From Gammaproteobacteria bacterium (GTDB lineage Bacteria; Pseudomonadota; Gammaproteobacteria; Steroidobacterales; Woeseiaceae), in assembly GCA_024639825.1 (NCBI GenBank), contig JAHEGH010000163.1, forward strand, positions 24,719 to 88,718: DNA of 64,000 bases, in the 5' to 3' direction. This document shows, one piece after another, positions 38,601 to 50,914 of this stretch. Made by a program: the position numbers and the translations under genes. Position 1 is the stretch's first letter; each line of letters starts with the position of its first letter. Below the pieces are notes generated by a model. The model worked only from the letters and a program-made list of their open reading frames with translations. It made no database searches and was not told where the DNA came from.

Positions 38601-39747
38601 GGTCTCGAACCTGCCACGACAATCGCCGTTGACGCTCACTTCAGAGAAAGGTTCGCCATGGAAGGAGACCTGGCGATTTGCGGTGGGCAATATCTGGAAT
38701 GCTGCCTTTTCCGGATTGCCTGAAAGCAACAGTGGCGAGAGCAACAGCGACGTGCGGGTCGCGGTATTCGACCCGCGTGGTGGCGAGCAACTGACGCTTA
38801 CCGCTACCCGTCCGGAAGCCAGTGAGGGTTCTACGCTGGCGTTCGACTCCGTTGCATTGAGAGCGACGCATGGCAATCGATCGAGTGATGTCAGCCTGGC
38901 GTTACAGTATCGAAGCACGCGTGGTGCACAGCATGTTATCCGCCTGCCAGAGGATGCCGAAGTTACCTCAGTCTCGATCGACGGACGTGACCAGACCTTG
39001 CGGGCCGAGGAGGGTGAACTTACGTTGCCGATCCTGCCGGGAGAACACTCTGTTAGAGTTGCCTGGCGCGCAGACGACGAGATGAATTTCCGGACCACCA
39101 CACCGGACGTCGATCTTGGTGCGCCTGCCGGTAATATCGACCTATCGCTCCAGGTACCGTCAGACCGCTGGCTGATCGGGACGCTGGGCCCGCAACTTGG
39201 GCCTGCTGTCCTTTACTGGTCGGAGCTTGCTGTATTAATCGTTTTCGCGCTGATACTCGGGCGTACAGGGCTCGCGCCGCTGAATAGCTGGCAGTGGTTA
39301 CTGCTGGGCCTCGGGTTCAGTACCTTCAACTGGCCGGTTCTTGCCGTGGTTGCCATCTGGCTCCTTGCCTGTGGGGCGAGAGAACGCATTGCCGCCAGTG
39401 AACTGAACTGGTGGCGATTCAATGTTCTGCAGCTGATCATCGGCGGCATAACCGTCATCGCCCTGTTGTCCGTGATTACGGCACTGCCGCAAGGTCTTCT
39501 CGGCACGCCGGATATGCATGTCGCCGGACATCACTCCTATGGATCGACGCTCGGCTGGTTCGCGGATCGCAGTGTATCCATGCTGCCGGTCGCCACAGCC
39601 TTCACGGTCCCGATATGGATCTACAAGGTTCTGATCCTCGCATGGGCTTTGTGGCTGAGTTTTGCGTTACTCCGCTGGCTGCCGTGGGTCTGGCAACGAT
39701 TCAGCAGTGACGGGTTCTGGCGCAGGAGAAAGGATGAAACAGCATGA
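35686..39747 (+). CDS. Giant envelope protein with duplicated domains (hypothetical)
   Basis: A 1353-residue protein. The start is ATG 35686, preceded by GGAGAG, giving the signal peptide MRKKFMLFILGLLFSTGAVLA; a longer frame starts at 35656. A large periplasmic part leads to a membrane cluster around residues 470-566, a loop containing EEVVVTAAK near residue 618, and one more helix near 682-702. A second signal-like segment (ALAVLVCGSLLMIS followed by PQADAQ) lies near residues 716-741. A second periplasmic part and four or five helices from about residue 1180 end the protein. The two periplasmic parts are related: WIALPGSAEHW (residue 90) with a later APGTYRVEG matches AIPLPGSAEGW (near 792) with RPGRHRVSL. 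No enzyme motif was found. It overlaps the DUF2238 gene by four bases. Confidence 0.85.
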   Translation: MRKKFMLFILGLLFSTGAVLAQDYVPDELEGWQKWVLKDREYLDCPFHFDRSTAERSNFLCAWPGRLQLEVTATGGRFTQQWTLHAEDQWIALPGSAEHWPDRVTVNDRAVEVIARQNVPSVRLAPGTYRVEGRFEWDERPGVLRVPPESGLISLSVDGRPVARPELNRNGVFLGERKRDTRAVDSVRPVIYRLVVDEVPTRLVTMLRIDVSGAVREELFGPILPEGFVPLSLQSQLPAKLEADGNLHLQVRPGRWVIYLTARASEVTNAIAGPVEGPNLPGSEIWSYQSNDRLRVTAAEGLPPVDPAQVEVPGNWQSFPAYRVDAGATFEITERSRGVVSASNELQLNRTMWLGFDGRSFLVEDDVSGDMRTDWRLDMGGPYTLLAAEEDGEALLITDGHVAGQTGVEVRRTKVGLSALGRSDTRGAMPVTGWQARFTDVETTLNLPPGHKLLTAPGVDRAAGSWTSEWQLLDFFLVLIITIAMWRLFSPTAGVVALLALTLSFHEMLAPNWLWLNLLIAVALLRVAPEGWLRRIVRGYQLISVAALVIVLVPFIAGQLRVAIYPQLEPQYDSSVLGFAGGEDALMEVGFTPGEVDRARKRDPGVPESMPLRSEMAEEVVVTAAKVERESFSRYAPNAIVQAGPGIPAWNWNNYTLYWSGPVDAGQEMRLIILPSWLVSLLRFVEVGLLLLFAGIIAAEVANRRWVLPGGFALGHNQAASALAVLVCGSLLMISPQADAQLPDAELLRQLEQRLLEPPDCMPRCAEIAAADVSVGAGTISMELDIHAMEDVAIPLPGSAEGWRPDAVLVDGAGSARVLRMADGSFWLSMRPGRHRVSLRGPVPAVDSLEVPFRAPARVINVASDGWFIAGVKDRRLLAGSLQLTRLQADDSGDAVRWESSRFPAFARIERTIELDLDWRVRTTVVRVAPAQGALTLDVPLIEGETIVSGEFNVTDGRVLVSMDPRQQSISWVSNLPRQSPLTLTSEKGSPWKETWRFAVGNIWNAAFSGLPESNSGESNSDVRVAVFDPRGGEQLTLTATRPEASEGSTLAFDSVALRATHGNRSSDVSLALQYRSTRGAQHVIRLPEDAEVTSVSIDGRDQTLRAEEGELTLPILPGEHSVRVAWRADDEMNFRTTTPDVDLGAPAGNIDLSLQVPSDRWLIGTLGPQLGPAVLYWSELAVLIVFALILGRTGLAPLNSWQWLLLGLGFSTFNWPVLAVVAIWLLACGARERIAASELNWWRFNVLQLIIGGITVIALLSVITALPQGLLGTPDMHVAGHHSYGSTLGWFADRSVSMLPVATAFTVPIWIYKVLILAWALWLSFALLRWLPWVWQRFSSDGFWRRRKDETA

Positions 39748-40352
39748 GATGGATCTGGATCGGTACGTTTATGGCAGTGCTCGTATGGTCAGGTATCGGG
39801 CCGAAAGACACGGTGACCTGGTGTCTCGAAGTGGCGCCGGCGGTGATCGGCGGTGTCGTGCTGTGGTTCACGCGCGAGCGGTTTCCTCTGACGACGTTGA
39901 TTTACGTGCTGATCCTCATTCACTGTGTAATTCTCATGATCGGCGGGCACTACACCTATGCGGAAGTGCCGCTTGGCGAATGGGTACGCGAGCTCGTCGA
40001 CGGCACGCGTAACAACTACGACAAACTCGGCCATTTCGTACAGGGCTTCATCCCCGCGATGATTACGCGCGAGCTGATGATCCGCCTGCAGATCTTCAAT
40101 TCTGCACGCTGGCGGGATTTCTTTATTGTCTGTTTCTGCCTTGGATTCAGCGCGTTCTATGAGCTCATAGAATGGTGGGTCGCGCTGCTGTCTGAAGAAG
40201 CCGCGGATGCGTTCCTTGGCACGCAGGGCTATGTTTGGGATACCCAGTCCGACATGGGTTGGGCCCTGTTCGGTGCGCTGGCAGCACTCATCCTGCTGAG
40301 CGGCATGCACGACAGGCAATTGCGTGAACGCGGCTTCGTTTCCACAGTCTGA
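39744..40352 (+). CDS. DUF2238 (YjdF-like) membrane protein
   Basis: A 202-residue protein with about six membrane helices. DKLGHFVQGFIPAMITREL, AFYELIEWW and TQGYVWDTQSDM are the DUF2238/YjdF signatures, with conserved His, Glu and Asp in membrane-proximal positions. Function is unknown. It is translationally coupled to the giant membrane protein. Confidence 0.85.
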   Translation: MRWIWIGTFMAVLVWSGIGPKDTVTWCLEVAPAVIGGVVLWFTRERFPLTTLIYVLILIHCVILMIGGHYTYAEVPLGEWVRELVDGTRNNYDKLGHFVQGFIPAMITRELMIRLQIFNSARWRDFFIVCFCLGFSAFYELIEWWVALLSEEAADAFLGTQGYVWDTQSDMGWALFGALAALILLSGMHDRQLRERGFVSTV

Positions 40353-40358
40353 CTCACC

Positions 40359-41075
40359 ATGAAGCGACTATTCCTGACTTGTGTCCTCATGCTGTCTGGC
40401 GGTCTTGCTCAGGCGGACGAGTGCGTCGTGTTGCTGCATGGCCTGATGCGTGGCTCGATGTCAATGAACAAGATGCAGAAAGGACTCGACGAGGCGGGGT
40501 TCATCACGGCGAATATCGATTACCCGTCGCGCGACCACACTATCGAGGAGCTGGCTGACATTGCTGTGCCCGACGGACTTGCCGCCTGCCGCGAGCACGG
40601 CGGGATCGAGCATATTCACTTTGTTACGCACTCGCTGGGCGGCATCCTCGTGCGCCAGTTCCTGAGCACGCACAATGTTCCCGAACTCGGTCGCGTCGTG
40701 ATGTTGGGGCCACCGAATCAGGGGAGCCTCGCTGCCGATGAGATGGTCAATGTGCCAGGCTTCGACTGGATCAATGGTCCTGCGGGCAAACAACTTGGCA
40801 AGGGTGACGAGAGCGTGCCGCTCAAGCTCGGTCCCGCCGACTTCGAGCTCGGCGTCATCGCCGGCAACAGGACCATTGACCCGATTACGTCGGCAGTGCT
40901 GCCCAATCCTGATGATGGCCGCGTATCGGTGGAGGACACCAAGCTCGAAGGCATGACAGATTTCGTGGTGGTTGAGCATTCACATGCGTTCATGATGCGC
41001 ATGCAGAGGTCGATTGACCTGACCATTAAATTTCTTAGAGACGGAACGTTTTCAGGGTCAGAAGTAACGCTCTGA
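40359..41075 (+). CDS. Secreted alpha/beta hydrolase, lipase-like
   Basis: A 238-residue protein with a signal peptide (MKRLFLTCVLMLSGGLAQA). VVLLHGLMRG gives the oxyanion region and HFVTHSLGGILVRQFL the nucleophile elbow (Ser in THSLGG). GRVVMLGPPNQGS is typical of triacylglycerol-lipase-like and PGAP1-like hydrolases. A late His (VEHSHAFM) is a likely third catalytic residue. It lies seven bases after DUF2238, so it is probably in the same operon as the giant envelope protein. Confidence 0.8.
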   Translation: MKRLFLTCVLMLSGGLAQADECVVLLHGLMRGSMSMNKMQKGLDEAGFITANIDYPSRDHTIEELADIAVPDGLAACREHGGIEHIHFVTHSLGGILVRQFLSTHNVPELGRVVMLGPPNQGSLAADEMVNVPGFDWINGPAGKQLGKGDESVPLKLGPADFELGVIAGNRTIDPITSAVLPNPDDGRVSVEDTKLEGMTDFVVVEHSHAFMMRMQRSIDLTIKFLRDGTFSGSEVTL

Positions 41076-41923
41076 AGCAGAGTGCCTTTAGCTTAGAGGA
41101 CAGCATGAGTACGAAGCGCGTTGCCTATCTGGTTATGGACGACATGGGTGATTTCGTCACGGACTTCCACCTGAGTTTTGGGCCGATGGCTGCGCTTGGG
41201 TGGGCAACGGTCACCGTACCCTGGCGCAGTGAGCCAGACTGGAACGAGTTCGATGCGGTCTACATCTGTGTGCCATGGGACTACCCGCAGTTCGCCGACG
41301 AATTCCTGAGCGTGCTCGAAGAGATCGATAGAAGCAGCGCAGTGCTGCTCAACGACCTGTCCACCGTCCGCTGGAACCTCGACAAGTCGTATATGAGAGA
41401 TGTCGCGGGCCGGGGCGATGCGATCGTGCCGAGCAGTTGGTACGACGGTTTTGCGACTGCCGATGTGGCCGGGTTTTTCACGGCCCACGATGTGGACAAA
41501 GTCGTGATTAAACCAACGGTCGGTGGCAATGCACTGGACACGTTTATCCTGACCAACCCGGTACCCCATGACATGCTTGAGCTGCTGGCGGAGCGATTCA
41601 CCGGCCGCCCGTTCTTCGTGCAGCCTTTTATCGAGAGCATTCGTGACGAAGGTGAGTATTCCCTGTTCTTTTTCAACGGCGAATACAGTCACGCCATCGT
41701 CAAGACGCCCAAAGCAGGTGACTTCCGCGTCCAGGAAGAGCACGGCGCACAGATCACGCCCACCGCACCGCCCGAGGGTTTGCTGGACGTAGCGCAGCGC
41801 GTGTTTTCACACATCGAGCCGCTGCCTGTGTATGGCAGGGGCGACTGGGTGCGCGGTCCCGACGGACGTTTTCTGCTGATGGAACTCGAATTGATAGAGC
41901 CGTCGCTGTACCTGCGCACCGAC

Positions 41924-44794
<2,871 letters not shown>

Positions 44795-44867
44795 GGAGAT
44801 TCAGTGGAGAGCGAACAACCTGTTAATATACGCCGCCGCGCCTCTGTGGCGCAAAGGAAGTGCGACT

Positions 44868-46049
44868 TTGGACTCAGACAAGCCTGACGGCACAGTCATG
44901 CAAGCGGACGAACGCCGGTCGGTGGGCGTTGTCGCGCTCATCGCAATGATTCGTATGTTCGGCCTGTTCACGCTGCTGCCGGTCCTGTCATTGTTTGCGC
45001 GGGATCTCGAGAATGCGACACCGCTGCTGATCGGCCTCGCCGTGGGTGGTTACGGCCTGACTCAGGCCTGTTTCCAGATTCCGCTCGGAGCCCTGTCCGA
45101 CCGTATCGGTCGTATCCCGGTCATCGTCGGCGGCCTCGCCGTTTTCGCGGCAGGCAGCGTGCTGGCGGGAGTTTCAGAATCTATTTACGGTCTCGTTGCC
45201 GGCCGTCTGTTGCAGGGCGCCGGCGCCATATCGGCCACCCTTACGGCGCTGATAACCGATGCGACGCGCCCGGAAGTGCGCACGAAGTCGATGGCCGTGT
45301 TCGGCGTCGGTATCGGTTCGTCATTCATGGTTGCCATGGTGGCCGGCCCACTTATCGCCGCAAGCTTTGGCGTTACTGCGCTCTTCTGGATCGGTGCGGC
45401 GCTGGCCATTGTTGCCGCAATGATGTTGCGACTGCTGCCCGACATTCCGCGACCGGTGCGCCGCGAGAGCTGGAGTCTGCTGCCGGCGTTTCGCCTGGAC
45501 CTGCTGCGCATCGATTCCTACGTTTTCCTGCTGCATGCGATCATGACGGCGACCTTTGTGGCGCTGCCGTTCCTGCTGCACGATCGCCTGGAAATGCCGC
45601 TGACCGACCAGTGGAAGGTGTATGTCGGGGCACTCGTTGTTTCGCTCGGCATTGCTGTGCCAATGATCATGAAAGATCACCACCAGGGACGCGGCTACCT
45701 GATCGGAATCGCTGTAACGCTGATCGTCATAGCCCAGCTTGCGCTGACTTTCCTCGGATTCTCGGTTTTGCCGGTGTTCCTGGCCCTCGTCGTCTATTTT
45801 GCCGGCTTCAACTTCCTCGAGGCAGGACTGCCGGCACGGCTCTCAGTATTGGCCGACGACGAGGTGCGTGGCGCCTCGCTGGGCGTGTTCTCGAGCGCTC
45901 AATTCCTGGGCGCTTTCGTCGGCGGACTGATCGGCGGCCGCTTCCTGGGGCAGGGTCGTCCGACGGACGTATTCTTTGTCTGCGCCCTGATGGGCGGTAT
46001 CTGGCTGGCCATGCAGGGCTTCGGGAAAATTCCGCGAAAAGACCCATAA
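44868..46049 (+). CDS. MFS transporter (YajR-like core)
   Basis: A 12-helix drug:proton antiporter type major facilitator. The start chosen is TTG 44868, because AAGGAAG sits seven bases before it; ATG 44898 is the alternative. The length is 393 residues. LIGLAVGGYGLTQACFQIPL then GALSDRIGRIPVIVGG is the loop 2-3 signature (G-x-x-x-D-R-x-G-R). The placement between uvrA and ssb is conserved in several gammaproteobacteria. The substrate is unknown. Confidence 0.85.
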   Translation: MDSDKPDGTVMQADERRSVGVVALIAMIRMFGLFTLLPVLSLFARDLENATPLLIGLAVGGYGLTQACFQIPLGALSDRIGRIPVIVGGLAVFAAGSVLAGVSESIYGLVAGRLLQGAGAISATLTALITDATRPEVRTKSMAVFGVGIGSSFMVAMVAGPLIAASFGVTALFWIGAALAIVAAMMLRLLPDIPRPVRRESWSLLPAFRLDLLRIDSYVFLLHAIMTATFVALPFLLHDRLEMPLTDQWKVYVGALVVSLGIAVPMIMKDHHQGRGYLIGIAVTLIVIAQLALTFLGFSVLPVFLALVVYFAGFNFLEAGLPARLSVLADDEVRGASLGVFSSAQFLGAFVGGLIGGRFLGQGRPTDVFFVCALMGGIWLAMQGFGKIPRKDP

Positions 46050-46146
46050 ATCGGGGTAGCAAAAACCCGGCGCTTCTCTACAATAGGCCCCCCTCGCTGT
46101 ACCGCGGCGAGTATCATAATCACACTACTGGACAGGGGATCCGTAT

Positions 46147-46626
46147 ATGGCCCGCGGAGTAAACAAAGTCATCATCGTTGGTAATCTTGGGGGAGATCCC
46201 GAGACGCGCTACATGCCAAGTGGTTCAGCCGTTACGAATTTCACGGTCGCAACCAACGAGTCGTGGAAAGACAAGCAAACCGGCGAACAGAAAGAGCGCA
46301 CCGAGTGGCACAAGGTAGCGATGTTCAATCGCCTGGCCGAAATTGCAGCCGAGTACCTGCGCAAAGGTTCTCAGGTGTATATCGAAGGCAAGCTGCGGAC
46401 ACGCAAGTGGCAGGGTCAGGACGGTCAGGATCGTTACACAACCGAGATTATTGCAGACGAAATGCAGATGCTCGGTGGACGTGGCGGCGCCGGAGGCGGC
46501 GGTTCGTTCGGTGGTGGCGGTGGCCAGCAGGGCGGTGGCCAGCAGGGTGGCGGCCAGCAGGGCGGTGGTGGCAATGCTCCTCCCCAGCCGGGTCCCGACG
46601 ACTTCGACGATGATATTCCGTTCTAG
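46147..46626 (+). CDS. ssb: Single-stranded DNA-binding protein
   Basis: SSB coats single-stranded DNA in replication and repair and recruits partners through its tail. The 159-residue product has an OB fold ([34 protein letters not shown]), a Gly/Gln-rich linker with repeated GGGQQ units, and the acidic tip DFDDDIPF that binds partner proteins. Confidence 0.98.
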   Translation: MARGVNKVIIVGNLGGDPETRYMPSGSAVTNFTVATNESWKDKQTGEQKERTEWHKVAMFNRLAEIAAEYLRKGSQVYIEGKLRTRKWQGQDGQDRYTTEIIADEMQMLGGRGGAGGGGSFGGGGGQQGGGQQGGGQQGGGGNAPPQPGPDDFDDDIPF

Positions 46627-46651
46627 GAAGCACTCCACCAACTAGTTTTTC

Positions 46652-46690
46652 AAAGCCGCGTGGGTTTTCGCTAGCCTGCGCGGCTTTCTC
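46652..46690 (+). terminator. Intrinsic terminator after ssb
   Basis: A 9-bp stem (AAAGCCGCG with CGCGGCTTT) spans an 18-base loop and is followed by CTCAGTTTTCG. The loop is long and the tail short, so strength is moderate. Confidence 0.6.
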
Positions 46691-46715
46691 AGTTTTCGTA
46701 GAAAGGATTTAGACA

Positions 46716-48428
46716 ATGGGCGCGTTCAAGGAACCGCACGGCGGCGAGTTAAAGAACCTCTACCTGGATGAGGTGGCGGCCGAGGCCGAGAAGCAGGCGG
46801 CCGGCGGCTATGCGTCGTGGGACCTCACGGAGCGCCAGCTCTGTGACATCGAGCTGATCCTCAACGGCGCGTTCTCGCCGCTCGAGGGATTCCTTAACAA
46901 GGATGACTACGACGCCGTGGTCAGCGGCATGCGCCTCACCAGCGGTGTGCTGTGGCCGATGCCGATCACGCTGGATGTCACTGAAGCGTTTGCCGCCGAC
47001 CTCAAGCCGGGCGACAAGGTCGCGCTGCGCGATCTCGAAGGCGTCATTCTCGCGACCCTCGAGGTGGGCGACATCTGGACGCCGGACAAAGCGGCTGAAG
47101 CCAAAGGCGTGTTCGGCACCACCGACGAGAAGCACCCGGCCGTGCACTTTCTCAACAACATCGCGGGCCCGGTGTACGTTGGCGGCAAGCTGACCGGTAT
47201 CGAGGCGCCGACGCATTACGACTTCAAGCACCTGCGAGAGAGCCCGGCGGAAGTACGTACCCGCTTCAAGAAGCTCGGCTGGCGCAAGGTCGTGGCGTTC
47301 CAGACACGCAACCCGATGCACCGGGCGCACCAGGAGATTTCGCACCTGGCGGCGCGTGATGTCGAAGCCAACCTGCTGATCCACCCGGTGGTCGGCATGA
47401 CCAAGCCCGGTGATGTGGATCACTACACACGGGTGCGATGCTACGAGCACATTCTCAAGCACTACCCCGAGCAGACCACCTCGCTGTCACTGCTGCCGCT
47501 GGCGATGCGCATGGGCGGTCCGCGCGAGGCACTGTGGCACGCGATCATCCGCAAGAACTACGGTTGCACGCACATCATCATCGGCCGCGATCACGCGGGT
47601 CCGGGCAAGGACTCGAACGGCGAGGATTTCTACGGTCCCTACGATGCCCAGGACCTCTTGAAAGAACACGCCGACGAGCTCGATATCTCGATGGTGCCGT
47701 TCCGCATGATGGTCTACGCCGAGAACAAGGCGCAGTACATCCCGATCGATGCGGCCGGTGATGAGGACAAGGTGCTTAATATCTCGGGCACCGAGCTCCG
47801 GCGCCGCCTGCAGGAAGGTCTCGATATCCCGGACTGGTTCTCCTTCGACGATGTGGTCACCGAGCTCCGGCGCACGCATCCGCCGCGCCATAAGCAGGGC
47901 TTCACGGTGTTCTTCACCGGGCTCTCGGGTTCGGGCAAATCGACCATCGCCAACGCCCTGATGACCAAGCTCATGGAGATCGGTGGCCGGCAGATTACGC
48001 TGCTCGATGGCGATATCGTGCGCAAGAACCTCTCCAGTGAGCTCGGCTTCTCGAAGGAACACCGCGACCTCAACATCCAGCGTATTGGTTTTGTTGCCAG
48101 CGAGATCACCAAGAACGGTGGCATCGCCATCTGTGCACCGATCGCGCCGTACACCGCTACACGCCGCTACGTGCGCGACCTGATCGAGCCGGTAGGCGGT
48201 TTTGTCGAGATTCATGTGTCGACGCCGCTGGAGATCTGCGAACAGCGTGATCGCAAGGGTCTCTATGCCCTGGCACGTGCCGGCAAGATCAAGGAGTTCA
48301 CGGGTATCTCGGATCCGTACCAGGCGCCGGAGAACCCGGAGATGGATATCGACACCATCGGTATCTCGCCCGATCTCGCGGCGCATCGTATATTGGTCAA
48401 ACTCGAAGCGATGGGGTTCATTAAGTAA
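46716..48428 (+). CDS. Bifunctional sulfate adenylyltransferase/adenylylsulfate kinase
   Basis: The enzyme makes APS from ATP and sulfate, then phosphorylates it to PAPS. The 570-residue product has an ATP sulfurylase half (about 1-390) with QTRNPMHRAH at residue 196, GRDHAGPG and ISGTELRRRL. An APS kinase half follows, with P-loop GLSGSGKST at about residue 402, DGDIVRKNL and GLYALARAGKIKEFTGI. The fused sat-cysC form replaces the CysDN plus CysC set. AGAAAGGA precedes the ATG. The gene has stronger third-position G/C bias than neighbours by eye. Confidence 0.95.
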   Translation: MGAFKEPHGGELKNLYLDEVAAEAEKQAAGGYASWDLTERQLCDIELILNGAFSPLEGFLNKDDYDAVVSGMRLTSGVLWPMPITLDVTEAFAADLKPGDKVALRDLEGVILATLEVGDIWTPDKAAEAKGVFGTTDEKHPAVHFLNNIAGPVYVGGKLTGIEAPTHYDFKHLRESPAEVRTRFKKLGWRKVVAFQTRNPMHRAHQEISHLAARDVEANLLIHPVVGMTKPGDVDHYTRVRCYEHILKHYPEQTTSLSLLPLAMRMGGPREALWHAIIRKNYGCTHIIIGRDHAGPGKDSNGEDFYGPYDAQDLLKEHADELDISMVPFRMMVYAENKAQYIPIDAAGDEDKVLNISGTELRRRLQEGLDIPDWFSFDDVVTELRRTHPPRHKQGFTVFFTGLSGSGKSTIANALMTKLMEIGGRQITLLDGDIVRKNLSSELGFSKEHRDLNIQRIGFVASEITKNGGIAICAPIAPYTATRRYVRDLIEPVGGFVEIHVSTPLEICEQRDRKGLYALARAGKIKEFTGISDPYQAPENPEMDIDTIGISPDLAAHRILVKLEAMGFIK

Positions 48429-48475
48429 TTCGGGCCTGAAGGCCCTCCCACTGCAGGAGCGGTTTTAGCCGCGAA
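48429..48475 (+). repeat. REP-like element, half units in swapped order
   Basis: It starts just after the sat-cysC stop codon: TTCGGGCC-TGAA-GGCCCTCCCAC comes first, then TGCAGGAGCGG-TTTT-AGCCGCGAA. At 10772 the same two hairpins occur in the opposite order. It lies in the 64-base gap before miaB. Confidence 0.75.
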
Positions 48476-48492
48476 CAGGCCGGAATCAATCT

Positions 48493-49827
48493 ATGAAACT
48501 GTACATCAAGACAATGGGCTGCCAGATGAACGAGTACGACTCGGACAAGATGGCCGACGTATTGCGGGAGTCGCACGGCTACGAGCTGACGGATTCGCCG
48601 GACGATGCCGACCTGCTGCTGATGAATACCTGTTCGATTCGAGAGAAGGCGCAGGAGAAGGTGTTTTCTGAGCTGGGTCGCTGGCGGCAACTCAAGGCGA
48701 AGAATCCCGACATAAAGATTGGTGTCGGTGGCTGCGTCGCCAGCCAGGAAGGTGCGGGTATTACGGAAAGGGCACCGTTCGTCGACGTCGTGTTTGGTCC
48801 GCAGACCCTGCATCGATTGCCCGAAATGATCACTGACGCGGGCGCGAAGTCCTCGTCAATCATTGATGTGTCGTTTCCCGAAATAGAGAAATTCGATCGC
48901 CTGCCTGAACCGCGTGCGGAGGGTCCGACGGCATTCGTTTCTGTCATGGAAGGCTGCAGCAAGTACTGCAGTTTCTGCGTCGTCCCATACACGCGCGGCG
49001 AAGAAATCAGTCGACCGTTCGATGATGTTATCGCTGAAGTTGCATCGCTCGCCGGGCAGGGCGTTCGTGAAGTGAACCTCCTTGGCCAGAACGTGAATGC
49101 CTATCGTGGTCCGATGCATGACGGTGAGATCGCTGATCTGGCAACACTCATCTATTACGTGGCGGCGATTGACGGTATCGACCGCATTCGCTTTACGACA
49201 TCGCATCCGGTCGAGTTCACCGACAGCCTGATCCAGGCCTACGCCGAGGTGCCAAAACTTGCGAGCTATCTGCATCTGCCGGTGCAGCACGGGTCCGATC
49301 GTGTTCTCGCTGCCATGAAACGCGGACATACGATTCTTGAGTACAAACAGAAGATTCGCAAACTCCGCGCAGCTCGCCCGGACATCAGCCTGAGTTCCGA
49401 TTTTATCATTGGTTTCCCGGGCGAAACGGATAAAGACTTCGAGCAGTTAATGAACCTGATCGCCGAAATGCAGTTCGACCAGTCGTTCAGTTTCGTCTAC
49501 AGCGCACGGCCTGGCACGCCCGCGGCATCGCTGACTGATGACACGCCGATGACGGTCAAGAAAGAGAGGCTCCAGCTGTTGCAGGCACGCATTAACCAGC
49601 AGGCCATGGAGATCAGTCGCGCGATGGTCGGCACGACGCAACGCGTACTCGTTGAGAAACTGTCAAAGAAAAGCGACACGCAGGTATCCGGCCGCACGGA
49701 AAACAACCGATGGGTCAATTTCGACGCAGATCCCGCGGTGATCGGCAATTTTGTTGACGTGGTTATTACCGAGGCGTTACCCAATTCATTACGGGGACGA
49801 CTTGCCAACAAAGAGGCCGCAGCGTAG
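48493..49827 (+). CDS. miaB: tRNA-2-methylthio-N6-dimethylallyladenosine synthase
   Basis: MiaB adds a methylthio group to i6A37 of tRNAs reading UNN codons. The 444-residue radical-SAM protein has the UPF0004 domain with three Cys ([32 protein letters not shown]), the SAM cluster [15 protein letters not shown], and a C-terminal TRAM domain (about 375-440). An E. coli-like chain to phoH-ybeY follows, which matches gammaproteobacterial order. Confidence 0.97.
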   Translation: MKLYIKTMGCQMNEYDSDKMADVLRESHGYELTDSPDDADLLLMNTCSIREKAQEKVFSELGRWRQLKAKNPDIKIGVGGCVASQEGAGITERAPFVDVVFGPQTLHRLPEMITDAGAKSSSIIDVSFPEIEKFDRLPEPRAEGPTAFVSVMEGCSKYCSFCVVPYTRGEEISRPFDDVIAEVASLAGQGVREVNLLGQNVNAYRGPMHDGEIADLATLIYYVAAIDGIDRIRFTTSHPVEFTDSLIQAYAEVPKLASYLHLPVQHGSDRVLAAMKRGHTILEYKQKIRKLRAARPDISLSSDFIIGFPGETDKDFEQLMNLIAEMQFDQSFSFVYSARPGTPAASLTDDTPMTVKKERLQLLQARINQQAMEISRAMVGTTQRVLVEKLSKKSDTQVSGRTENNRWVNFDADPAVIGNFVDVVITEALPNSLRGRLANKEAAA

Positions 49828-49933
49828 TCTCGATGTTAATGATCTATCGCCTGAATAGATTTCTTGCCACAAATGGCAATGCCCCTGTCGTTCTGACAGG
49901 CGGCCTTCTGCACAGAGGTTACAAATACAGATC

Positions 49934-50914
49934 TTGAATGCTGTCCAGATTTCTCGGGACGTAGTCCTCGAGCCAGCCGACAATGGCCGCCTTGCAAATC
50001 TCTGCGGCCAATTTGATGAACACCTGCGGCAGATTGAGCGCCGCCTCAACGTCGAAATCGCCAGTCGCGGTAATCGCTTTCGGATTACGGGACAACCAGG
50101 CGCTGCCGAGGTTGGTGGCGATGTCCTGTCCAGGCTGTTCGAAATGACCGACGAGGAGAGGCTCGATCCGGAACGCGTGCATATGCTGTTGCAGGAGTCC
50201 TTTATGGATGAAGCCAAAAACGATGTTGTCGACTCTGATGAGGCGCAGGAAGAAGTAACGATCCAGACGCGCCGCAAATTGATTCGTGCGCGTGGTGCAA
50301 ACCAGACCGCATATATCCGCAACATTCGCGATCACGATCTCGCGTTTGGCATAGGCCCTGCCGGCACCGGTAAAACCTATCTCGCTGTTGCTGCCGCCGT
50401 CGATGCGCTCGAGTCGGAACAGGTCCGACGCATCGTGCTTGTTCGTCCTGCGGTTGAGGCGGGTGAACGGCTGGGGTTCTTGCCCGGAGATCTTTCCCAG
50501 AAGGTGGACCCCTACCTGCGACCGATGTACGACGCGCTTTACGACATGATCGGTGCAGAACGCGTTACGCGATTGATTGAGCGCAACGTTATTGAGATTG
50601 CACCACTCGCTTTCATGCGTGGTCGTTCTCTCAACGAATCTTTCATCATTCTTGACGAAGCGCAAAACACGAGCGTGGAGCAGATGAAAATGTTCCTGAC
50701 ACGTATCGGTTTCGGTTCGCGCGCGGTCGTCACGGGTGACGTCACGCAGATTGATTTGCCGAACGGGCAAAAGTCGGGGCTGAAGAATGCAACCGAGGTT
50801 CTGCACAATGTAACGGGTGTGTCATTCACTCACTTCACTCCCAAGGACGTCGTACGTCATCAACTTGTGCAACGTATTGTCAGGGCTTACGAAGAACATG
50901 ACCGTTCAGGTTGA
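49934..50914 (+). CDS. ybeZ: PhoH-like ATPase
   Basis: The product is 326 residues. It has Walker A GPAGTGKTYLAVAAA and Walker B ESFIILDEAQNTS, with ITGDVTQIDLPNGQKSGL typical of PhoH-like proteins. YbeZ acts with the RNase-like YbeY in ribosome maturation. The start is TTG 49934; the nearby ATG at 49938 is in another frame that stops at once. It begins a run of overlapping or adjoining genes through corC and lnt. Confidence 0.95.
   Translation: MNAVQISRDVVLEPADNGRLANLCGQFDEHLRQIERRLNVEIASRGNRFRITGQPGAAEVGGDVLSRLFEMTDEERLDPERVHMLLQESFMDEAKNDVVDSDEAQEEVTIQTRRKLIRARGANQTAYIRNIRDHDLAFGIGPAGTGKTYLAVAAAVDALESEQVRRIVLVRPAVEAGERLGFLPGDLSQKVDPYLRPMYDALYDMIGAERVTRLIERNVIEIAPLAFMRGRSLNESFIILDEAQNTSVEQMKMFLTRIGFGSRAVVTGDVTQIDLPNGQKSGLKNATEVLHNVTGVSFTHFTPKDVVRHQLVQRIVRAYEEHDRSG

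Noticed and set aside
46500-46580. Short tandem repeat GGCGGTGGCCAGCAG inside ssb
   Set aside because: This encodes the Gly/Gln-rich linker of SSB. Such low-complexity linkers are normal for the family and need no separate element.
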